From positions 55,005,776-55,069,775 of the forward strand of contig NC_054867.1 in the NCBI RefSeq assembly GCF_018320785.1: a stretch of 64,000 nucleotides of DNA. The letters run 5' to 3'. The stretch comes from Cheilinus undulatus. Lineage: Eukaryota > Chordata > Actinopteri > Labriformes > Labridae. A program made the translations under genes and the position numbers. Below are positions 1-10,529 of the stretch, piece by piece. The notes under the pieces were generated by a model that saw only the letters and a program-made list of their open reading frames with translations, did no database searches and was not told the DNA's origin. Each line of letters starts with the position of its first letter. Position 1 is the stretch's first letter.

Positions 1-690
1 ACCCTGAGTCTGCAGGACAGCCTGAATTTGTGTGGAAGTTGACTGAGGATGTTTATCCACCATTCCAACTATCCTGCGTTGCAATTTTTTGTCAGTTTTT
101 CTCTTCTGTCCACGTCCAGGGAGATTAGCCACAGCTCCATGGTTATAAACTTCTTGATTATATTACACACAGTGGACAAAGGGACTTCAGGATCTCTGGA
201 GATGGTCTTTAACCTTGAGATTGTTCATATTTTTCTACAGTTTTGCTTCTTAAGTCCTCAGACAATTCTGGGTTCTTCTTTCTCTCCTCCATGCTTGGTG
301 TGACACACACAGACACACAACACAAAGGCTGAGTCAACTTTTAGACATTCTAACTGGCTTCAGGTGTGATTTCTAGATTGCCAGCACCTGTTACTGCCAC
401 AGGTGAGTTTAAATGAGCATCACATGCTGGAAATAAAATGATTTACCCACAGTTTTAAAAGGGTGACAATCATTTTGTCCAGCCTATTTTTTGAGTTTTG
501 TGTAAAATTATGCCAGTTTTGGCTTTTTTCTTCAGATTTTTTGTGTTGTTCCAATGAACATAAAGGAAATAAACACATGTATACCAAAAACATTTGTAAT
601 TGCAACAATTTCTGGGAGAAATGGTGTATTTTCTGGAAAAAATCCAGGGGTACCAATACTTTCATCCATGCCTGTATATATATTTATTAT
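1..690 (-). mobile_element. Tc1-like DNA transposon, one end plus N-terminal transposase part (cut by window edge)
   Basis: Read on the minus strand, about 1-270 translates as the helix-turn-helix part of a Tc1 transposase, with key stretches ELSEDLRSKTVEKYEQ, LEVPLSTVCNIIKKF and LPGRGQKRKT. The piece from about 270 to 690 is the untranslated arm. It ends in a Tc1-type terminus that reads GGTACCAATACTTTCATCC on the plus strand, next to a TA dinucleotide. The catalytic half and the other terminus lie left of the window. Family assignment is from recognisable Tc1 DNA-binding motifs; it is probably an inactive copy. Confidence 0.8.
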
Positions 691-880
691 TTTTAACCCC
701 CGCCTTTCACATCGAGCTCCTAAAATGCAGAAGTTGTCTCATCAAGCTGTAGAAAAAAACCTCCTTTGTAGAAGCTGCTCCATCTCTGGTTTGTGTCGGC
801 TTCCTCTTTCTGTCACTGCCTGACTCGGAGCTTTTCTTCAGTTTTTTGTGACAGTCATATCCCTCTCTGCTCCTCTACGG
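690..880 (+). promoter_or_regulatory. c1qc: Likely promoter and non-coding first exon of c1qc
   Basis: A possible untranslated exon ends at 880 with a good donor (CTACG|GTGAGTTT). The next acceptor is TCCCGTCAG at 1311-1319, ten bases before the c1qc start codon. The segment TTCCTCTTTC near 801-811 is, on the minus strand, GAAAGAGGAA, close to the PU.1 core AAAGAGGAAGTG. PU.1 is a known regulator of mammalian C1q genes in macrophages. I see no clear TATA box. The transcription start is not determinable from sequence alone. Confidence 0.4.
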
Positions 881-1329
881 TGAGTTTAAACATTTTCATA
901 TTTATTCTTCACGTCTGTTACAGCTCATTATTTAAAGCCAGTGATAATTACTTGTAGAATCTGATTTTGTCAACATGAACTTTTCCTCTGGTCTCAGAGC
1001 TTTTTCTTCTTCTTGAAGGACTTTTGTATTTATCAGAGTGATCCGCTCTCTTATTCCTGGAGAACTGCAGACGATGATGCATGGAGTCAGAATATATTCA
1101 TGAAGATTTGCAGTAATGTTCTGTTTGCATGAAGAATTTTTGTTGTAGAAATATTTCTACAGCTCCAAAGCTGTGTAGGATTTCAACCAAACTGTCTGCA
1201 TTGTTTTCTCTTCCTTTATTCTTCCTTTCTGTAATTTCTACATTTGTCTTCTCTGTCTTTACTTAGTTTGCGCTCTTATCCACCTCTTTCTCCTCTAATC
1301 TCTCCTTGTTTCCCGTCAGATCATCCATC

Positions 1330-4300
1330 ATGCACCATCAAGGTGTTCTCCTAATCGCCGCCCTGCTCCTGCTGGCCACACCCCTTATGGTTTCCTCGCA
1401 GAGCTGCCCAGCAATGCCAGGAATGCCAGGTAAGTGTAATGCATGATATATACATGTGCAGTTTGTGTGAATACGTGTGCCGTTGTTTTCTTGTTTACAT
1501 GTCTCCAAACCTTCTTCAGGTATTCCAGGGATGCCGGGCAGAGACGGTCGAGATGGAGAGAAGGGAGAGAAAGGACAGTCAGGTATCTCACACTGACACT
1601 GAGCAGGACAGAGCTGGAGAGATCTAAAAGATGGGACAGAAGAAAATCTCAGCTCTGCATGCACACTTTACTAAAACGCTCCACACCCAAAACTAAATCT
1701 CTGATTTTTAACCATCATATCTCACTCAGCCAGGCATTCTCTGGGTTTTTCAGGGTCCAGTCTCTGGGTTTATCAGGGCCCAGTCTCTGGGTTTATCAGG
1801 GTCCATTCTCTAGGTTTATCAGGGTCCAGTCTCTCGGTTTATCAGGGTCCATTCTCTAGGTTTAACAGGGTCCAGTCTCTGGGTTTATCAGGGTCCATTC
1901 TCTGGGTTTATCAGGGTCCATTCTCTGGGTTTATCAGGGTCCATTCTCTGGGTTTATCAGGGTCCATTCTCTGGGTTTTTCAGGGTCCAGTCTCTGGGTT
2001 TATCAGGTTACATTCTCTGGGTTTAACAGGGGCCCAGCCAAATCTGTGGACAGGCCTATATGTAGACTTTCTTGACTTTGATTTCAGCATAAATATCACC
2101 AAATGACCTTTTTTTTTCTTTTTTACATGAAACTAATTTTATGCATATATGTCTAGAAAATGCTAAAATATATCACCAAACTTCAAAGACACTGAAATAT
2201 CTCTTTAAAAAGATGGCGCTCGTTTCCAGATTTTTAGGCTCCTAAAATGCCATTCTCATGTAGACAGATCGCCAAAACACAACAAAAGTTTGTGTCTTCT
2301 CCTCAAAATATTGTCGTATAAACACGGCCAAAAAACGAAATTAAACATGAAACCTGAAAAGGGAAAAGTTTGGGTGTTTTTAAACCACCAGCCTGTTGTT
2401 TGTCGTAGGGGCGGTCTGGAAAGGCGGCAACGCTCCACAGAAGGGAGAGAAGGGGGACCCAGGGTCCATGGGATACGCCGGTAAACGAGGTCCAAGTGGA
2501 GAATCAGGGGAGGCTGGAATCCCTGGTGTACCTGGACCTCCCGGACTACCCGGAGAAGCAGGGTAACTTCTTTACCCCGTAGTCTCTTTTACTTTTTAAG
2601 ACTTTGAAAAATTCAGAGAAATTTAAAGAACGCCTACTTCTACAGAAAGAATTTGATTTACTATCTACACAAAAAGCTGAAAATCTTTTAATTAGATCTT
2701 GTCATACGTATTATGAACATGGTGAGAAAACAGGAAGGCTTCTTGCACACCAGCTTCATCAAAAAGCAACAAGCCAGGCAATACCAGAGATTCGAGATGA
2801 GTCGGATGGGATCTGTGTAGATCATTCTGCTATCAATTCATGCTTTATGAGATTCTACCGTAACCTATATACATCTGAATCGCTGAGGGATGACAACTTA
2901 ATTAGATAATTTTTCCAAAATATTGAGATCCCTCATATAGACCCTGCATCAGCAGCTGAGCTAGAGTCTCCATTTTCTGTCAGAGAAATAGAATTGGCCA
3001 TTAAAAGTATGCAAAATGGAAAATCTCCCGGCCCTGACGGGTTTACAACTGAATTCTTTAAAATGTTTTCAAACAAATTGGCTCCTATTTTAAATTCCGT
3101 GTACGCTGAATCCCTTTCAGCTGACTCACTGCCCGAAACTTAACGACAAGCTACCATATCACTTATCTTAAAAAAAGGGAAAAATAAACAAGAATGTGGT
3201 TCCTATCGTCCTATTTCTTTGCTCAACGTGGATAGTAAAATTCTTGCAAAAATGATAGCATGTCGCCTTGAAACAGTCCTCCCAACCGTAATCTCACCAG
3301 ACCAGACGGGCTTTATAAAAAAAAACGTCAATCCACCTCCAATATCAGACGTTTGTACAACATAATTTATGGTCCCTCTCCGCCCGACACATCAGAAGTG
3401 GTCATATCACTAGATACTGAAAAGGCCTTCGATCGGGTGGAGTGGGACTTTTTATTTCATACCCTTGAAAAATTTGGTTTTGGGCCCAATTTTTTGTCGT
3501 GGATTAAAATTTTATATAGTTCTCCAGTGGCAGCAGTTCGGACTAATAATAATATTTCATCTTATTTTGCACTAACACAAGGGACAAGGCAGGGATGTCC
3601 ACTTTCCCCCCTCCTAGATAATAGCCTGATAATAGCTTTACGTAGCAGCAAGAACATTAAAAGTATTACAAGGGCAGGGTTGGAAAATAAATTCTCGTTG
3701 TACGCAGATGATATGTTGCTTTACCTGTCTGACATTTCCTCATCTCTTCCTGCTGTCTTAAATCTTTTAAATGAATTCGAAAAGATTTCTGGCTATAAAA
3801 TAAATACACAAAAAAGTGAACTGATGCCGGTAAATCTAACAACAAGAGAATCGTCACTTGTGCATACATTACCCTTTAAAATGTGTAAGGATAAAATAAA
3901 ATATCTTGGTGTCTGGGTCACACACAAATTTAAAGACCTTTTTGCAGCAAATTTTCCGCCTTTTCTGTCCTCTCTTAAGGAGGATATAGATCGTTGGGAT
4001 CTGTTACCGCTATCTCTGGCAGGCAGAATTAATACCATTAAGATGAATCTCTTGCCCAGACTTCTATATATGTTTCAGTGTATCCCAGTTTATCTAACTA
4101 AAACTTTTTTCATTTCTCTAGACAAGAAGCTTTCGTCTTTTATTTGGAATAAAAAAAAAACCTGAATATGTAGAGCCACATTAAAGAGACCTCGTCAGCA
4201 GGGAGGACTTGGCTTACCAAATTTTCAGTTTTACTATTGGGCAGCAAATATTAAAATGATTTCCTATTGGTTGGAAAACGAGGAAACAGCTGGCGCTCCT

Positions 4301-7300
4301 GATTGGCTGGTTCTAGAGAGATTCTCCTGTAATAACACCTCACTATGCACCTTATTATACTCTAGCATTTCATATTCAGAGACTTTATCTGAATATACTT
4401 CTAATCCTGTTGTTGTTCATTCTTTAAAAATATGGAAACAGTTTAGACAATACTTTAAAATTTGTCAATTCTCATTACTTTCCCCCATCGTGAGAAACCA
4501 TGTATTTACACCATCCTTGACAGACCCTTTATTTGGTGCCTGGCCTCAACATGGTGTCTGTTCTTTTAATGACATGTTTATTAATGGACTGTTTGTCTCC
4601 TTTGAGCAGATTGTGCAGAGGTTCGGTCTTTCCAGGTCTCACTTCTTCAAATATTTACAAATTCGTAGCTTCATATCCTCTAATTTCATTCATTTCCCTT
4701 TACAGCCCCCAGACACACTTCTAGTTTCAATTAATAATTTCAAATCATCCCAAAAGAGAAAGATAGGTGATATATAATCCCTGTTAGCAGAAGAAAATTT
4801 TACAAATCTCAACTCCCTTAAAAACCAGTGGGAGGGGGATCTTGGTATGGAAATCTCTGAGACCTTATGGGCAGAGATGATGAGGAGAATATATACATCT
4901 TCAATATGTATGAAACATACTGTTATGCAGTTCAATAATTTCCACCGACTGCACTGGACCAAAGCTAAACTGTTTCAATTTGTACCAAACATAAACCCCA
5001 TATGTGATCGCTGTAAACAATCCCAAGCCACTTTGATTCACATGTTCTGGGAATGTCCCAAGTTATCTAATTATTGGTTGCTGATATTTAAGATTCTTTC
5101 CAAATCTATAGGCAGAGTATTAGAGCTCTCTGCATTCCCAGCTTTATTTGGTGTGGTCACACAAAATCTAGGTGTGAGTAAATACTCACAAAATCTCCTG
5201 TCCTTTGCCACACTTATAGCCAGACGACAGATTTTGATTAGACGGAAAGACTGTAACCCTCCAACATCCTGACAGTGGATCAGAGACATGCTTCATTTTA
5301 TTAAATTAGAGAAGATTAGGTACACGGTCAGGGGGTCATCTGACAAATTCTTAATGATATGGCAGTCTTTTCTGAGTAATGTCGTTGTTTTAAGCTCTGA
5401 TAACTTTGTGGATGAATAACCTTTAGTGTCCATGTATGTAATAAGAAGCTCTGAAAGAAATGACTGGAGGGATCCCTGAATGTTGCTCTAGTCCTTAGTC
5501 CTTATGTCATTGCTCCTTTCTCTTGTGTATTTAAATGCTGTTTCTGCCCTGGCGTGTGAGATGTGCTGCTGTAGACCCCTAAGCACTTGTTACTACAGAT
5601 ATTTTACTTTATCTATGTCTTTTTTATGTGTTCTTATTCATTTATGTACCCTTTTTTTAATTTATTTAAGATAACTCATCCTTGTATCTTTTAACATCAA
5701 GCTATATTCTTTCTTTTCTTTCTGGATGCTATCAGGGTTGGGGGTGGGGAATTTTTTCACTTAACACTACTGTGATACCATTATAAACTGTTGGAAATGT
5801 ACTGAAAAATTCAAAAATAAACTTTGTTAAAAAAAAAAAAAAATCAAAGAAAACTGACTGAGACAGATGGTAAAGTTAAAATTTTGTGGCTTTTATAATC
5901 AGAATAATCCAAACTGTTAGAATAACATTTAAAACCATACCTACAAGGTGAATGTAGTGAACCTCTGCCCCTCTTTTTGCTCCAGGGCCCGTTTCCAGGT
6001 GTGTTTTTGAGTTGATTTCTGTGCTTGCAGGAGTGTTGGAGTCAGGCAGAAAGCAGCCTTCAGTGTAGCCAGAGGGACCAATGATTACCCCAGCAGAGCG
6101 AGCGTCATCCGCTTCACCACCGTCATCACCAACATCAACGACGACTATGACACAGAGACAGGACGCTTCAGGTGTTTGAGCTTGAACCGCTCTAAAATGA
6201 TCCTGAAAGTCACTCAAAACTCACAGCAATCGCTAACGGTCTAACAGTGATCAATAACTGTGAGAAGAGGTGCCAACATCTCTGTACCAGCTACCGGTTA
6301 TAGTAATAATATTTAACACTTTAATCTAAGACTGCTCTCTCTGTGCCACATGTATGGAGCAGATATTGTTGATGTTTTGGTCCAGCACATCCCTGAGTAG
6401 CTCTGGTTCTGTTGATTTGTGGTTAATTAGTCTTCTTAGCTGCAGTGTTGATCCACCATTAGCATTGTAATATCCTTAAGATGAAAAAGTTCTTGGTTCA
6501 AATGTTCCACTCTGTTAGGATAGTAGTAAAAAAACTTTCTGTAGCTTAATAATGTTGTTTTTCACAGATGCCGGGTCCCAGGAACGTACTACTTCGTGTT
6601 CCATGCCTCCATAGACGACCGACTGTGTGTGGTGATGAAACTGGATAACAAGCAGCTCTCAACGTTCTGTGACCATCGCCGCATCAGGAGACAGGTACAG
6701 TCATCAGTCATTCCTTAATATAGTGGCTCTAGTTTAGTGGTTCCCAACCTGGGGTCCGGGGACCCTGAAGGGGGCACCAAAGATCTCGGGTGGGGCCCTG
6801 TCTGCTCTGACGTTGTCAAAATTAGATGTTCATATTTAAAAAAAAAAAAAGAAAAAAAGATATGATATGGCATGACATATGATATATGACATGATATGAC
6901 ATAACAAGACATGATATGACAAGACATGATGTGGCATGACATGATATGACATGGCATGATATGGCATGATATGACATAACAAGACATGATATGATATGAC
7001 ATGATATGACAAGACATGATATGGCATGACATGATATGACATGATATGACATGACATGATGTGGCATGACATGATATGACATGACATGATATGGCATGAC
7101 ATGATATGACATGACATGATGTGGCATGACATGATATGACATGACATGATGTGGCATGACATGATATGGCATGACATGATATGGCATGATATGACATAAC
7201 AAGACATGATATATGATATGACATGATATGAAATGAAATGACATGACATGACATGATATGACATGAAATGACATATGACATGATATGACATTGCATGATA

Positions 7301-8139
7301 TGAAATGACATGAAATGATGTATGGCATAATATGATACGACATGACATAATATAAAAAGACATCATATGACATGATATTTGACATGACATGACATGATAT
7401 GGCATGACATGACATGATATGGCATGACATATGATATATGACATGATATGAAATGACAAGATATGACATGACATGATATGACATGACATATCATATATGA
7501 CATGATATGAAATGACAAGATATGACATGACATGATATGACATGATATGAAATGACATGATATGATATGGCATGACATATGATATATGACATGACATGAC
7601 ATGATATGAAATGACATATGACATGACATGATATGAAATGACATGATATGATATGGCATGACATATGATATATGACATGACATGACATGATATGAAATGA
7701 CATATGACATGACATGATATGAAATGACATGATATGACATGATGATACATGATATGATATGAACTAGCATATCCAGTTAACTCAGATACTCCTCTTATCA
7801 GAGATGTTTTGAAGCTCGTCTTGGAGGATCACAAGGTGTCAGAGGAAATGTTGTTTAGACTTTGGTGCTGTTCACATTCAGTTGTCTCCATCGAACATTC
7901 AATCAGACAGACCCTTCAGACCTTCAGACATACCCACCTTATCACTGAGTTTCTGGTGTTAGCCTGAGTGAAACAATTCTCATTTGATCTGCTCCTGATT
8001 TCAGGTGACTTCAGGTGGTCTGGCGGTCTACGTGGCGAGGGATCAGGAAGTCTGGCTGGAGACTAAAGACAACAGAGGGATGAGAGGGAAACCGGCTGGT
8101 TACAGCATCTTCTCTGGTTTCCTGCTGCATTCTCGCTGA
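1330..8139 (+). CDS. c1qc: Complement C1q subcomponent, C-chain-like
   Basis: Six coding exons join in frame: 1330-1429, 1520-1582, 2409-2562, 6031-6171, 6568-6694 and 8005-8139 (stop at 8137), all with GT-AG introns, giving 239 residues (human C1QC has 245). Residues 1-24 are a signal peptide ([10 protein letters not shown] core). Cys26 fits the interchain disulfide position. Residues about 29-106 are collagen-like Gly-X-Y, interrupted near [10 protein letters not shown]. The rest is a globular C1q domain with [39 protein letters not shown] and the terminal [11 protein letters not shown]. The IRF..V.TN...DYDT.TG pattern is closer to human C1QC than to B or A. The product is secreted and would pair with A and B chains in C1q, which binds immune complexes and starts the classical pathway. 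Paralogue choice is less certain than family. Confidence 0.9.
1735..2037 (+). repeat. 24-bp minisatellite in c1qc intron
   Basis: About 12 tandem copies of a unit like TCTCTGGGTTTATCAGGGTC, with a variable CAG/CAT position. It lies in the intron between the second and third coding exons and contains no coding potential linked to the gene. Confidence 0.85.
2590..5843 (+). mobile_element. Tx1-type L1 LINE, 5'-truncated, inside c1qc intron 3
   Basis: Reverse transcriptase motifs occur in order on the plus strand: [14 protein letters not shown] (about 3020), [19 protein letters not shown] (about 3200), [17 protein letters not shown] (about 3405), [14 protein letters not shown] (about 3580) and [11 protein letters not shown] (about 3700). 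A C-terminal CCHC-like knuckle CDRCKQ..H.FWEC lies near 5005-5060. It ends in AATAAA-like sequence and poly(A) at 5829-5843. The 5' endonuclease half is missing. The frame is interrupted: a stop near 2907, a stop at about 3140 (PET*), a frameshift around 3320-3350, and loss of sequence after SPLL near 3620. The copy is therefore dead. It makes up most of the intron between c1qc exons 3 and 4. Confidence 0.9.
6730..6835. repeat. Fragment of hAT-type repeat
   Basis: The stretch beginning AGTGGTTCCCAACCTGGGG followed by GGGGACCC resembles the terminus of vertebrate hAT-type non-autonomous elements (CAGTGGTTCTCAACC family). Only one end is visible before an A-rich stretch and the microsatellite. 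Confidence 0.45.
6858..7765 (+). repeat. ATGAC/ATATG compound microsatellite
   Basis: About 900 bases made almost only of ATGAC, ATATGAC, ATATGGC and ATGAA words. It lies in the intron between c1qc exons 5 and 6. All the minus-strand open frames here (His-Met-Ser-Cys-Tyr repeats) are by-products of the repeat. Confidence 0.95.
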
Positions 8140-8309
8140 CCTGGGACACAGAAAAACAGCCTTTAATCACATTATTACTGAACAGTTTTACAGTTTAACC
8201 TCACTGAAACTGAGCTTATTCATCTCTTTTTCACTTTATCTTCTTCTGTTTTAACCTGCTAATGTCTCATTTAAAACTGGGTGTAATCTCTGTTAGATAA
8301 GGACTACAC

Positions 8310-8315
8310 AATAAA
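8310..8315 (+). terminator. c1qc: c1qc polyadenylation signal
   Basis: AATAAA lies 171 bases after the c1qc stop codon, a normal distance for a short 3' UTR. No competing signal lies between. Confidence 0.65.
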
Positions 8316-8329
8316 AATATCTTTGAAAA

Positions 8330-9400
8330 AATCTGACTTAGAATGATGTTTTCTCTTTCTGTGAATTATACATGAAACCAGCTAATGCTCGTATGGTCTG
8401 TTTTTTTATTCTGCTTCAAAATTACATACAATTTTCCAAATTATTGAACGTGTAATATTTTTGACTTTAAACCAGAGCAACTCTGATTGTCTTCTGAGCA
8501 TCAGGAGAGTAAACTCACTCTTTAACAAGAGGAAATTCTGTCAAGAACATCTCTAGAGCTCAGACAAACAGACCTGTGCTGACTTTGGAAGAAGAGGAGA
8601 ATGTGAATATCTTTGAGTGTTTACCCAACCAGAGTTAAATCAGTCTTGGTCCTTTAGCCTTAAATCTATAGCTGTTAGCATTCTTGTTTTTATTTTTCTA
8701 CATCAAGTTAATCACCTGTTGTTTTCTTCAGATTGTTGTTGAACTCGTCTAAGTCTCTCCTGATTGAAATATGGTTGTACAAACTAAACTCCATTATAAA
8801 TGGGACAAAAAATTGATAAGAATTTAACCTCGACATTCTTATGTTAATTTTCTTTTACATTTGGTTAAATTTGAACAAATATTTAATCAATATGTAAATC
8901 AGCTGGAATACGAATGAAGTTTTTCTCCTTTCTTCACTTTTCCATTTCTTTCTTTGTTTTTAATGTATTCAAGCTTGTGCTTATGAAAAAATGTTAATTT
9001 TCCTATTAAAATGAAATTTAAAAAGTATTAAATAAATAAAATATCCAGTACAACATTAAAGGCTCCTATTTTTCTTCAGAAACTTTAAAAAATTATGTGA
9101 GCGGTGGAGGTAACACTGAACCCTACAGATGTTTAAAACAGGGACAAACTAAACGTTTAAAGAGGAAGTGGGACCAAAATGTCCCATTTCAGAGGATGTA
9201 TGATAAAAAATAAAACCGCTCTGTGTTTATAGAGACTGTTGATGGGATGAAATATTTTGTGGAACAGATACTTGCGTGGAAACTCGGTTAGGAAACAGTG
9301 TGTGCTAACAGAGAGGAAGTTCAGGGAATAACAGAACAAATAGTTACTTTTGAAGAAAGATTCTGATTTTTAAGAAACATTTAATGATGCTGCATCATCA
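8330..9400. other. Intergenic, no gene seen
   Basis: AT-rich spacer downstream of c1qc. I see no supported exon, RNA gene or recognisable repeat. Confidence 0.6.
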
Positions 9401-9404
9401 GTTT

Positions 9405-9469
9405 TTATTCAGGTGGAGTCGCCTCCACTTCTTCTTCCAACACTTTCACTTCCTCTGATGGGAGATCTG
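9405..9469 (-). CDS. Possible orphan terminal exon, minus strand
   Basis: On the minus strand a T-rich tract and a CTGACACAG acceptor are followed by a 21-codon open stretch reading DLPSEEVKVLEEEVEATPPE then TAA; the stop overlaps an AATAAA signal. This has the shape of the last exon of an acidic protein. I could not find matching upstream exons between 9470 and 13000, and I do not recognise the peptide. It may be a remnant of a displaced gene or a chance arrangement. Confidence 0.2.
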
Positions 9470-9667
9470 CTGTGTCAGATAAATTTAATAAAACATTAAC
9501 AGGAAAAGAAATCAAACCAACAAAGACTAAAATGGTGAGAGATGAACTGGGAAGGTTTACAAGAAAACATTACTAAAGATCCACTTTTAACTCGCATGCC
9601 CAACGTCATAAGTCTTTACTCCTGTGTTTATATCTTAGAGAATATGTATGTATGAAATAGGAAATGT

Positions 9668-9945
9668 ATTATTATTATTATTATTATTATTGTTTTTATT
9701 ATTATTATCATTATTTTCATCATCATCATTATTATTATAGTTATTTTCATCATCATTATTATTTATATTTTATTATTTTTATTTTATTATTTTCATCATC
9801 ATCATCATCATTATTATTATTAATACTATTATGATTATTATTATTTTAATTATTATTATTATTATTTAATTATTTTATTATGATTATTATTATTTTATTA
9901 TCATTTTCATCATCATTATTATTAATAGTATTATTATATAACTGA
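9668..9945 (+). repeat. ATT/ATC microsatellite
   Basis: Nearly pure ATT repeats with interspersed ATC words between c1qc and c1qa. Confidence 0.95.
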
Positions 9946-10400
9946 AATAAACAGAGGGAACACATAGAAAAGAATGAGGCTGTGATTATCATGCAGAAAA
10001 TTCAGACTTCACACAGTATCTTCACAAGCACAGTAACAGCATTACTACTGTTCTTGTAGCAGTATCCAGGGCCTGAAGTATTCAGCACTAAAACCTCTTC
10101 AGAGTCAAAGTGAAAACAGATTTCTACAAAGTTATGTTAATTAACTAAAAATCTGTAATGTTAAATAAGTATCTGCATAAATATTACCATGTTTTTGTCA
10201 AAAAAGCCAAATTATGTTGACCATTATTGATTTATAAAATAAATTTTTAAAAAAAGTTGCACATTCAGTAAAACAGTAAGTCACTTGATAACTTTTAAAA
10301 ACATCTCTGCTGGCAGGTTCCTTTAGGTCCCTGCTTCAGTCAGCATCATATAATGATTTTGATTTTACCAGCAGAGCGGTGGAGCGACCAGAATGTCTTG
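9946..10400. other. Spacer upstream of c1qa
   Basis: No gene or clear repeat seen. It presumably holds distal regulatory sequence of c1qa. Confidence 0.5.
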
Positions 10401-10407
10401 AGGCACG

Positions 10408-10424
10408 GCACTTCCTGCTTTTTT
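10408..10424 (-). promoter_or_regulatory. c1qa: PU.1/ETS-like site upstream of c1qa
   Basis: The minus strand reads AAAAAGCAGGAAGTGC, containing the ETS core GGAA in a purine-rich PU.1-like setting. It lies about 110 bases before the c1qa start codon, in the expected proximal promoter. Function is inferred by analogy with PU.1-dependent mammalian C1q genes. Confidence 0.4.
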
Positions 10425-10529
10425 TTATGACTGAGCTGCTGTTACTGCTGTGAAGCAGAACAACTCCTCGTCTGAGCTCTGAATTTATTTTTCCCTCCAT
10501 CGCAGCATTATCGACAACACTGCCTGCAA

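Noticed and set aside
6715-7770. Several minus-strand frames of His/Met/Ser/Cys/Tyr repeats
   Set aside because: All lie in the ATGAC/ATATG microsatellite within a c1qc intron.
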